A stretch of 64,000 nucleotides of DNA from Anniella stebbinsi (lineage: Eukaryota > Chordata > Lepidosauria > Squamata > Anniellidae), in the NCBI GenBank assembly GCA_029215795.1, contig JARDYH010000001.1, positions 199,461,654-199,525,653 on the forward strand, given 5' to 3'. Shown here piece by piece: positions 49,801 to 61,800 of this stretch. The translations under genes were made by a program, and so were the position numbers. Numbering within the stretch: position 1 is the stretch's first letter; the number at the start of each line of letters is the position of its first letter. The notes beneath the pieces were generated by a model. That model had not been told where the DNA came from, made no database searches, and worked only from the letters and a program-made list of their open reading frames with translations.

Positions 49801-52800
49801 TGCTTTAGAGTCTTTTTTTCACTCAATTATTGTTGATATTTTGAACAATAAGACTTAATATTTCAAAATCTATTTTATATTGCTACTATATTGGTGTTGA
49901 AATTTATTATAGAAACTAATCCAGTACAGTGTGGCTGAAGAGAAACAGTTAGTTGACCTGGGCTGCCTCTACAAGAGGCATTTAAAGCTCTTGCAAGGCG
50001 CATTAAAAAATTTACCTCTACAAGAACGGAGCGCAAATCGGGCATAGAGGCGCGTTTTCTCTCCGATTATGCGCATTATCGAATGTGCGTTAAATAGCGA
50101 GTTTTATTTTGCTCCGGCCGTTAAAGCGCATTTTATAATAATAATAATAATAATATTTATTTGTAGCCCGCCTCTCCCTCCGGATCGACTTTTGACATTT
50201 TGACTATGTGAACAAGCGATTCTCCGCAGTTTAAATCGCGTTTCGGTCGTCCAGTAATGCGCTTCGCCGCTTCTTGTACAGAGGTAGTAGGCGTAAATGC
50301 GCTTCTGCGAATATACGCATAATCGCCTAACCAGGCGTAAAGCCGAATTCTTGTAGATGAGGCACTAGGCTGCAGCGCGCTATACACACTTTTACCTGGA
50401 TGTAGCCTCCTTTGAACTCTGCGGGACTTTTTAACTTAATTCCCATTCAGTTTTGTAATGTGACCCTTCCTTTCTTAGAATCACTTAACTGGCTTTCTGT
50501 CAAATGTGTTTCATCTTGGCTTTATTTTTAAATCAGTACACAATGATGTTCCTTCTTAACATTATATAGTAAACATCACATGGCAGTCAAGTAATGTTAG
50601 TTTGACAGCTCCTATTGTATTGAACAGCATTCTTAAGAAGGGGCATTTTATAGCAGAAAAGGGTAAGGTGGGAATACTTAAAACCCTTCCCCTTAATAGG
50701 GAGGCCGGATGCAAAAGAGTCAGGGCTCCTGCAACTTTAGGAGGGAATTTCAGAAGTTGTAACTTGCAGAAGCCCACTCCTCTTTTGCATCTGGGCACCC
50801 TATTCCCCTATTAGTCACTTTCTTTCTGAAAGACTCCTCAGCCCATAGCTGCTTTTCTCCCCATGGGATTCTAAACTGGCATTTGCTGTGTAAACATGGG
50901 TCTGGAACTCTCATAGTGAGAAGAAGAAAAACCTCCCAAGCTATTACGTTTCAGGGGTGGAGAATGGCTGGCACGGAAAGGCATGTTAGGCTCTTCCTGC
51001 CCTTCTGCCAGCTGCAAATCACTCTCTACAAATGGCAATTTGTAATAGAGAAGCGGCTATTGGGCTAACATTACATACAGCTACAGCACAGTGTGCAGTT
51101 TAATGCTTGTTTATTCTGTTTGAAAACCCAAAATTCCTTTGCTCTGCCAATTCCTCAAATCTCCTCTACCTTATTGCCAGTTTCTCATTCTGACCTATAT
51201 AGGATGCTTCACATGCAGCAGCTGTAATGCATTCTGTCATCTTCCGAAAACAATTTGCAAGATATCAAATTACACCTGCCACTATTACAAGCACAGCCCT
51301 CAACATATTAACCAAAGCAAATCTTGTTGGCATATTCAGGTTTTAAATTTATGCACGTTTATCAAAAGGGCTTTGCAGTGGATTTTCACACAGGGAGCCA
51401 GCTTTCTGAGGCCCCTGTTCTGAACAATCTGCTTCTGAAATTTGGGGGAGCTGTGAGAAGCTGGGGCTTCTGAATACAGCACAAAAAGCTGTGACTGGAA
51501 AAGGAAAGAAAAAAGAAATGGACAGAGCCTGGAGTTGTGCATGCCTAAGGAACCTTTTGGATCCTGGTCTGTGCATGTTATTTCTTGGTATAAGTTATCT
51601 GATGTTCTCCATAAAACTCATGCCTTTTAAGTGGCAAGAGTCATTGTTTAAGTACCATCTGTATGTATCTAGTAAGTACCCATCGAAGTAGCAAGCATTC
51701 TCATAAACAGTTTGGATAATTCAGCAACAGCTAGGTAGGAAATAAATTCTTTATGTGCAATTCTTCAAGATCAATACTTGTTATGGTGCTAATTGAAGTT
51801 ACCTTTTGATTCTGCCATTTAGATGGCATTGTTCAAGCAGCTGTTCGCCGGACATCTGAAAGCAGTGAACCTCTGACACCTGAGGTACAAGATGTTCCAC
51901 CTCAGAGGAAACGTAAGAAAAAGAGAATGCCTCCAGGTATGTGAAGAGGTGCAGAAAAAAAATTAGGCAGAATGTGACTCAGTTTACATGATCAAACAAC
52001 CCATGGATGGTTTAGGAACAAGCTCACCTGCGTCTGTTTTTGTAAACAGCCCAGCTTAGAGTTTTAATGAATTATTTGTTGCTGGGTTAAATTTCTGGGT
52101 TGTTTCTCCTTCAACAACTCAGAGTTTTGGTTTCAGACATCACAGTCAGCGGTCGGGAGCCAGGACATTTGCTTGCTCCCAACCACACCCAAACAACCCA
52201 CACTTAACAAATCATGCATTGTTTAATCATCCAAACTGGCTCAACATATGAGTCTTTTTTTTTTTTACCATTAATGCTTTTGACTGGTAGCACTTAGAAG
52301 CCCTCCATCTGGAAGCACCCTGTTATTTAGTCATAGGAACACTCTTTGAGATTGTTTATAATACTCATGGTAAACTGAGTGTCATGACTAAGGTAAATGA
52401 AATGTTTCTTAATAGGAAAGGTTATGATTTGCATTATGAAACACACATCACACATTGTGTTTTGGAGTCAGTTGATTTATAAATTATGGTATGTTTATGT
52501 GTGTGTACATACAAACACACATTTATGTATATAGAGAGAGAGAATGAGAGAGAGCACATATAGCAGCCTTTCCCAACCTCGTGCCATCCAGGTGTGTTGG
52601 ATTGCAATTCCCATTATTCTCACCCAATGGCCATGCTGGCTGGGAATGATGAGAGTTGCAGTCCATCACATTTGGTGGACACCAGGTTGGGGAAGGCTGA
52701 TATAAATATAGTTGAGAAAGAGTGCATCAGCGTACCAGTCAGTATTTAGGGTGTTGGGCTAGGATTGAGGAGACTCTTACTCAAATTCTCACTTGACCCT

Positions 52801-55800
52801 GAAGGTTTCTGAGATTTCTTACCTTGGACCAGTCATTATCTCTCAGTCTAACCTACATTGCAGGGCTGTTGTGAGGAGAACTATTTCTGTCCTGTTGAGG
52901 AAAGCAGCTAAATATAATACATTATTTACTTTTAATGTGAAGTTTAAATTTCAGAAAAGTGCTTTGTTTCACCTTTCCCACCCGGCATTCTGATGTTTCT
53001 TTCTGCATTTTTTTTATGGTGGCCTACAGTACAGATTGTCTTGTTTTCCATTTTAAATCTCCAGAATCCGAGACATCTTTCACCGAACAGAATGGAAATG
53101 GCATGGATCCTTCACCAGTTGAAGAAACAGTGACTCGTAAACAACGAAAAAGAGGAAAGTGAGGATTTTGAACCTGTCTTCATTTCCCCCAGAATATTTC
53201 ATCATAGCAAACTTATAGTATTTCATTCCGGTTCTCTCTCTATATATATATATATTTAAAATGTATGCACATCCTTTCAACTCTATAGGCTCCCATTTAC
53301 AAATAATTATCGTATTTATTTAGCATTTTAGTTGTTCAAAGTGTGTCACATACATATCCCAGTTATCCTTAAAGCAGTCATATAAAGTAGACCTGTATTA
53401 TTATCCCCACATTGCAAATGGGGACTGATCCAAAAGGAAGTGGTTTATCAAGGGCTAATGAATTCATAGCAGAGGCAAGATTTGAACCAAAGACATTTTG
53501 CATCAGAACTTAGTTTCTTAGCCAGTATTTGAATGCCAAAATGTTTTAGCAAGTGCTTGAATATTTTCAGGATTAGGAGCATGTAGCTCCAACCCAAGAA
53601 ACAATCCATTTAAGGTTTTTTTTACAAAAATGCACGAATGTGTAATGAAAGGATTTATGTGCACTGAAGGTTAACACACCCCTTTTTAGTCCATTGTAGA
53701 CTTGTAAACCTTACACAACATTAGGGCATCCTCTTAGGCTCCCAAATAAAAAATCTTGTAATTCTGTAAGCCACAAACCTCCTAATGGATACTATTCATT
53801 GATCCTTGTATGGAGGTTGGAGTGTGGCTGGCCCACTTCTACCATTTTACCCTCAAGCTGAATTTGAGCAGTTTATGATGGGGAGCCCTTTCAATTTGTC
53901 ACTTTTAAGCCCAGTATTAATCATATTTACTCAGAAGTCACATATGTTTCACTAGAACTTATTCACAAGTAAGCATGTTCAGTATTGCAGCCCTATGATA
54001 GGAAGGCTTTTCAAGTTGAATTTATGAACTCACATCTAGAAACACCTCCTATCTCCAGAACCCACATCTTTTGAACCAAAAGATAGCAGATTTGGACACT
54101 AGGATTTCTGGGATTTCTCTTTGCACACCTTTTTTTTGTAGCATGATAAGCTGATATGGAGAAAGTTGTCCATACATCAGATGCAATTTGGAGTCTAGTA
54201 ACACAGGAGATCATACCTATACTACAATAATCCCCATAAGCTTTTGCTCAGAGATGTGTACAACAAGTCAGTGCTTCAGGTCGGATGCTAAATCATTACA
54301 GCAAAATGCTGCTGACCATGTCATAAACATGTGGTGTTGATATGCTTTTGGTCACCAGTCTTAAAGGGGAGAATCACTTCTTCTACTTTGTATAATGACA
54401 GAAAAACTCGGCCGGTAGAAAGTTCCAATGAATTGGGTGTGGAGGAAGAAGATATAATTGAAGATGAGCAAGTGAAGGGCTCAGAGCAGCATCCTGTGTT
54501 TTCTGTTCCAACTGGTGTTAGCCAACCTATTAGCAAGGTGTTTGTTGAAAAAAATCGTAAGTAATTTGTTAAGTCTTTCAACAGCATAACAAACATAGGC
54601 TGCCTCTACAAGAGGCGTTTAAAGCTCTTTCAAGGCGCATTAAAAAATTTACCTCTACAAGAACGGAGCGCAAATCGGGCGTAGAGGTGCGTTTTCTCTC
54701 CGATTGTGCGCATTATCGAATGCGCGTTAAATAGAGAGTTTTATTTTGCTCCTGACGTTAAAGCGCATTTTGACTATGTGATCAAGCGATTCTTCGCATT
54801 AACTACTTGTAAAGCGCATTTGAAACAACCGGTAAGGTCACCTGTTGAGTGCTCAATTTCCTCCTGCATACAAGCATTTACGATAAAGCGCTTCCGAGAA
54901 GATGCGCATAATCGGCTAACCAGGCGTCAAACGGAATCCATCTAGAGGGGGTCATAGTTGGAGTTTTTTTAATGCATGCTTTTAGATTAATTCACTGAAT
55001 AATAAGGTATTACTCTTATTATGTGATCTCTCAACATGTAGAAATGAAGTGACTTCAGGCTGTGTCTTTCTGATTCATTTTACATTTCTAAAGTTGCAGG
55101 AGTAGTCGCATTCTTAGTTAAGTAGGACACAGCAGTGTTGGGTCAGATCAGTGCCTGAATGGAAGACCACCTAGAACCCAATTTATACCACCTTGACTTC
55201 TATGGGGAAAAGACAGGATATACGTTAGGGGTGGGCAACTTGTGACCTTCTAGATGTTTTGATCTACAACTCCCATCAGTCCTAGCCTGGTGGGTATGCG
55301 AGAGAGGGCCTTCTCCGTGGCTGCTCCAAGGCTCTGGAACTCCCTTCCTAAGGAAGCCAGACTGGCTCCCTCTGTGTTGCACTTCCGGAGGCAGGCAAAA
55401 CCTTTTTTTATTCCAGCAGGCTTTTTGAAATACGCTGGACCTATGTTACTGTATGGTTTTGTTTTGTTTTTAAAATTTGTTACTGTTATTAAATTTTTTA
55501 AATGTTTTAATTTTACTGTGGTTTAATTCTATTTTAACTTTTGTAAGCTTATATCTATATGTTTTAATTGTACATGTTTTAACTTTGTGAACTGCTTTGA
55601 GTCCCAGCCCTGGGAAAAAGGCGATATATAAATAAATATAATAATAATAGCCAGCATAGCCAATGGTGAGGGATCATGGAAGTTGTAGGCCAGATATCTG
55701 GAGGACCACACATTGCCCACTCCTGGTGTAAATACTAATGGATTACTCAGAAAAATTCCTAAACTTATCAATTCAATGCCTAGCACTGATATAAATAAAT

Positions 55801-58800
55801 AACAAACATGGAAGTACATTGATGAGACATGCCATTATTCAAGTCTTTAAGGCATAAACATCTCTCAGTTTACATACTGTACTGAATAACAAGGCTGGAG
55901 GAAGTTTAATGAAATCATTCACAATATTATTACTATTTTAGGAAAGTCATATTCCTTCCAAATTATACTCAAGGAGTTCAGTTGGGAACAGTAGCTGAGG
56001 AATTTTCCATGACAGATCATTCCTATTGTCGGTCAGGTAGTTATTGGCATAAAATTATTGATTTGAAAGCTAGCAGGTTGCAAAAATGGTGACTAGAAGA
56101 CCAGTTTGTAGCTTCTCCTGATAGCCGTTTAGATCTTATGCAAGCAACTACTGGTATTTCTGTCTTTCTCTCTCAGCTGAGGCAAAGATGGACTACAGTG
56201 TGAGTTTGTCAATAAGTTGATTTAGTAGCCTTAACAGAGTTCCTTCAAGTACAAATTTTGTTATTGTCTTAAGAGTGTACTCCTGGCTGGGGTATGTTTG
56301 GGATTGTAGGATGTTTTCTGTGTAAACATGCATTCTGTGTAAACATGGTTTCCCCCTCAGGATGGTGGTGGTGGTGGTGGGGAGTGGTGTCTAGTGGCAG
56401 TGCCAGATTAAGTGCTGCTGAATTATATTATTTAATTATGTGCCACAATTATATTAGTATGACAAAAACCTAAAACCACTCCTTTCACTCCATTATTTTC
56501 AATGAAGAAGAAAAGGGAATGAACAAACAACATTTTTAAAAAGCCTCACAGTGCTATCCTTTGCATGTTTACTCAGAGATTAATTTAATTTAATGGGATT
56601 TACTCTTAAGTAAATGGTAAAAAGGTAGCACCCTTGGTATAGTAACAATAATGGGAAAAGCAAATGAATGAATGCAGTTTCAATGCAGTGTCTCTTGCTA
56701 AAATGCCTTGTAATGCAATTATGAACAGGTAATAGATGGCACTAGCATTGGTTATCTGGGGCCTCCTCCACACGGGGCGTTTAATGAGCCTTGAAGGCTC
56801 ATTATAAATTTTACCTACACACGAGCGAAGCGCAAAACGGGCGTACAGGCGCGTTATCTCCCCGATAATGCGCATTTTCGAACGCGCGTTAAATAGCGAC
56901 TTTTATTTTGCTCCGGCCGTTAAAGCGCATTTTCGCTGTGTGAACAAGCGATTATGCGCATTAACTACCTGGAAAGCGCTTTTTGGGCATCTTTTAACGC
57001 GCTTCGCCGCTTCTCGCCGCCTCCCGTGCAGAGGGATTGTGAGTAAATGCGCCTCCGCGATAATGCGCATAATCGCGGAACCAGGCGCAAAGGCGCATTC
57101 TTGTGGAGGGGGCCTGGATCTTTGCTTGAACATCACTTTTTCTCTTAAGGACGTTTTCAGGCAGCTGACCGCAAAGATTTGATTAAAACTACTGAAAACA
57201 TTGATGTATTTATGGATATGAAGTCTTCTTGGACCACCAAGGATGTGGCACTCTCAGTTCACCGTGGTTTTAGGTACGAGATTTGTCCTGTTTGGGTGTC
57301 TTTTAAAGTGAACAGGTGGTTTAAGTGAATGAAACTTCCCAGTGATTCTTATTCCACTTATTAGTTCTCCACTCTCACCCCCATAACAGTCTAAATATTG
57401 CCAAAATGTAAATGTTTATAAAGTGCAAAATGCAAAGATATCCATATCCTAACATATCCTAACTATCCATATCGTAACATATCCAAACTAAAATTCAAAA
57501 ATCCATATTAGTTTAATACTTTTATTAGGTCAACGAAAAGATTGTGAAAAATGTGCAAGCTTGAAGAGATCTGGAGATCTTGAACGCTTGCATATTTATT
57601 GTTTACTGAGATGTCACTGCATAATCCAAATAGGGATCTTGTTTTGCAGCTAGTCCTCTGGCCTTGTTTTAGGGGCTGTATGGAGGTAGTATTTTTTTAT
57701 TGCAAAACCAGAGCAAGCTCTCACCCTCCTTTTTTAGCACAAGCTATGATTCTGGTGACACAGCTTTGCTTAGTTCAATGTGTATGATGTTGATCTCAGT
57801 GACAAGACTTTTATACCAAGGCTTGAAGTTCAGGGATGCAATTTGGAGCTTACTCTGGGTTGCAATGCAGTGCTTCAGATCCATGACATTAACACCTAGG
57901 TAATCACAGGATCAACCTCAATATCCAGTTTAACAGAAATTGCTTACATTGGGTTCAATGAGAGGGAAAATAATTGTGCTGCCTGTCAGGGGAGCAAGGG
58001 GGCTTTGGATGAAAGACAGCTTCCAGAACATCTTGTTTCGGGGCCTACCAGCAGCAGTACTCCTACATCTTCAGACCTTTCTGCAGGCCTACTGGGGACC
58101 TATAGGGTGGACATATTGCCCTGCCGGCAGAGGGGCACTTCCACCCCATCCTAACCCCTTTTAGCTATCTATCCAAAGAGGTTAGGTTTGCTCTATAAGA
58201 AGTTACGTAATATACACATAATGAAATGCAGATGGATATTCTATGTGATCACACACAATGGTCTGAATGTACATTAAAGGTTCAGAGACCTGTAGGAATG
58301 GAAAGCATCCATTAATCTCTAGGTATGATTTCTTGTTCTTTCTGACTAGCTGCAAAAATATTTCTGTGGAGCTGATTAACTGCAAGCTTTTCATTTGACC
58401 CTTTCCCCCTTGAGACTGAAAAGATTTTAAATATAGGAACATAACCAGTGGAACCAGAATTATAAGGTATATTAAGAAACTTGCACCTGAAGTACAAAGG
58501 GTGATTTTGTGTGGTCGGATGCCATTTATTAACTAAATTTGGAGAATATGCAAACTGAATGTAAGATGGTGAAATCATAGTAGTATTGTTTTTCATTTTA
58601 AAATCTGTGACATCCTGAACATTTTAACTCAGTACAAGCTCGAAATCTAATATGCTTTCATCCATTTAGGGTGATTGGACTCTTTACTCATGGCTTCCTT
58701 GCTGGCTATGCTGTCTGGAACATCATCGTGATTTATGTTCTGGCAGGAAACCAGCTGTCAACTATCTCAAATTTGCTGCAACAATACAAGACTTTAGCAT

Positions 58801-61800
58801 ATCCTGCTCAGTGCCTCCTTTACCTTCTGCTTACAATTAGCACTGTTTCAGCTTTCGACAGGTACAGTTTTCATTCATTTCTCTAGCCTTATGTCAGAGC
58901 TTATGGTTTCCTTCCATAGTCACATATTCCGTGAAAATAAAATTATATGCAAAAAATTATTAGAAGACAGATTTTGTAGATAGGCATTGTTGCAACAGTG
59001 CCTAGGTGACACTGTGGTGACCTTTAAGACGCTTTGTATGTGAACTGGCTCCTAGTCCCACATCTCCACCATACCCTGTTGTTTCCCCCCTTTTCCCAAT
59101 CATGCACCAGCACCAAGTGCTGCCGCTTTTACGTATCTGACAGCAGTGGCTGTCGCTGTCGGGGTCTCACTGATCCATGTTTCTGCGCGGAACCGACCCC
59201 CCCCCCCAAACAGCAGTGCGGGTTGCTGCAATGTCTTCTGTATGTGTATAACTTTAAACAGAAGTTTACCGCATTGAGAGCACATTTCCAGCCACATCTG
59301 CTCTCTTCATTCTAAAGATAGCTCAGTCTGCTGTGTGCTTGACCTTTTTTTTTTTTTTAAATCAGATACACACAAATATTGCGCTGGCAGCACTGCTCTT
59401 TGAAGGCCCTCTGGGCCAACTCCACAATCTGCGGCTCCTGCCGCTGCCTGATATAAGGGGGTGGGTAGTGATGATGGGGAGGGGAAGGGGGGGGAAGTCC
59501 CTTTTCCCCCTTTTTTTTGTTTTCAGTGGAAAACTTTACAGAGATTTTTGGGTGCACTGGAAATTTGCTGCCCAACACGCTCTGCATAAAGTATGAAAAT
59601 AGGAAGGAAAAGGGTTCCCTTCCACCCACCTGAGAAGCAGTGGGTATGGGGAAGTAAGCGAGCAATTTGCAACAATGGGGGTAGTGGCAGGGGGAGAGAG
59701 AGGAAGGAAGACAGGGAAGTGTCAGCGTTGCCCCACCCCCTGAGGATATCTTACTAGGATCCCCTCAAGCCTGGCAATGCCACTGTACTGGAGTGACCTT
59801 TGGCTTCGTTCATGACACTGGCACAGAGGTTGATGGTGCACTGATGAAGTAGTCACTATGCCACTTGTCTACTAGCACAGCAATCCCTAAGGTTGGGGCT
59901 TTAAGTTGAAACCTAGTTCCCTTAAAATCAGCAGGAGTCTTGTCATTGACTTCACCAGGGAAGATATATCCGAATAAAATATCAAATATATTAGGATTAA
60001 ATATATAGCATTGATTCACTCGGTGTCTTGTTATCCTGTGTTTAAACCAATGCATTTCCTATCCTCTATTCAGGATTGACTTGGCTATAAAATACCAACT
60101 ATATTAGAATTAAATATATAGCATTGATTCGCTCGGTGTCTTGTTATCCTGTGTTTAAACCAATGCATTTCCTATCCTCTATTCAGGATTGACTTGGCTA
60201 TAAAATACCAACTATATTAGAATTAAATATATAGCATTGATTCACTCGGTGTCTTGTTATCCTGCGTTTAAACCAATGCATTTCCTATCCTCTATTCAGG
60301 ATTGACTTGGCTAAAGCATCACTAGCAGTACGGGGCTTTTTTACCTTGGACCCAGCAGCAATTGCCTCTTTCAGTGAGTAAGACAGCGCAGCTTGCAAAT
60401 GAAGTATTACAGAACTACTAATGTATGTGACTTGGTTATGTCTTCATTGCTGGTTTTCAGGAGGACCTTTCTCAGGTCCTTTTTTTTTTTTTTTTACATA
60501 AATGCTCTTACTGTGTTTTTTACGAAAGTCATTATTTCCCAAAAAGATTACTACCATATTTTGATAGATAAAAGAATTGCTGTGATGAGGGTGGGTAGTA
60601 AAATACTGTTGTGGATTGATAGTTCACATTTCTCTCTTCTGTTTCCCTGATCTAAATATTTAAGGAATATCAACTAGAACAAGAACAGCAGCAAGGATAT
60701 ATAGTGATCTTACTGGATTGCAGACTGGAAAACATCAGGCTTATTTGTTTTTTGTGGTGCTGAAGGGGGAAATGTTGGCAATGAACAGATGCAGGAGTTA
60801 GAAGGCAGTGACAGTGGGGTTGTGTAATCAATTTCTCAGTGATATATTCATGAAAAATCAGTACATGTTATTGACTTCATTCATTTTTCTCAGTGTACTT
60901 TGCTGCTCTTGTATTGTCTCTGAGCCAACAAATGACAAGTGACAGAATCAACCTCTACACATCACCTTCTGAGAACGGTAGCCTCTGGTAGGAATGGTGT
61001 TTTTTCTTCTTCTTAAAGATCAGCTACTTTGAGGTTTGAATCAACCAAAATATAAATCTTTGTCACATGGTATGTGATGTAATGCCCTGAATTATAAACC
61101 CTGTCAAAGCCCTTGAATTGCTCTATTGGGTATTTTCTTTGGAAGTGGAGAAGCTGTTTTGTTGGATATCACATTATTGTACCAAATGTTGCAGATCATG
61201 TGGTTCAGTTTTGACCTCTACAAAATTTTGCTTGTGTGACTTTTGTTTGCTCTTTTATTGATACACCAAGGATGTTTGATACTTCATTTAACCAAGAGAG
61301 TTTGTGTAGGTAACAGTGATGGCTCTCCAGATTTATAAGAAGTATCATTCTGGAAGGAGATGTCAGTAGTTTAATACCAGCTTAACCCAAATGACAGTAA
61401 TCTGGTGATGGATACGTTCATCATATAATTTTAAATTGGAACCACCTTCAATCTGTGTCCATTTCTAGAACAGTTGAATTTGGCATAAGTATACCAGGCT
61501 GTAATTATCATTCAATGAGTCAGTGAGTAGATCTTGAACTCCAGTTTTAGACACTTGTGCTCAAGTAATTGCAAGCTACGTGAGACTATAAAAATGTAGG
61601 TGAGTGGGTTTGTATTGTGCCAACAGAGTGGTCAATCTGCCCCCATAATAAGCACTTTAAAGAATTTTGGTCTGCAGAACGACATGAAGTATTAGTTACA
61701 TTAGGAATACTTACTGGAATATCAGAAGATTGTGTTCTTATAAAGCCTTTACCAAGCCAAACTAGGCATGACAGAAGCAGTTCTATAGGTAAACACAATT

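Noticed and set aside
54706..54945. 79-codon ORF conserved between MITE copies 1 and 4
   Set aside because: The other three copies break the frame, so the similarity reflects recent common origin of the repeats rather than coding selection.
59975..60313. Regular 113-bp repeats as a CRISPR array or satellite
   Set aside because: The repeats are contiguous without unique spacers, only three units long, and contain a eukaryotic splice acceptor; they are a local tandem duplication.
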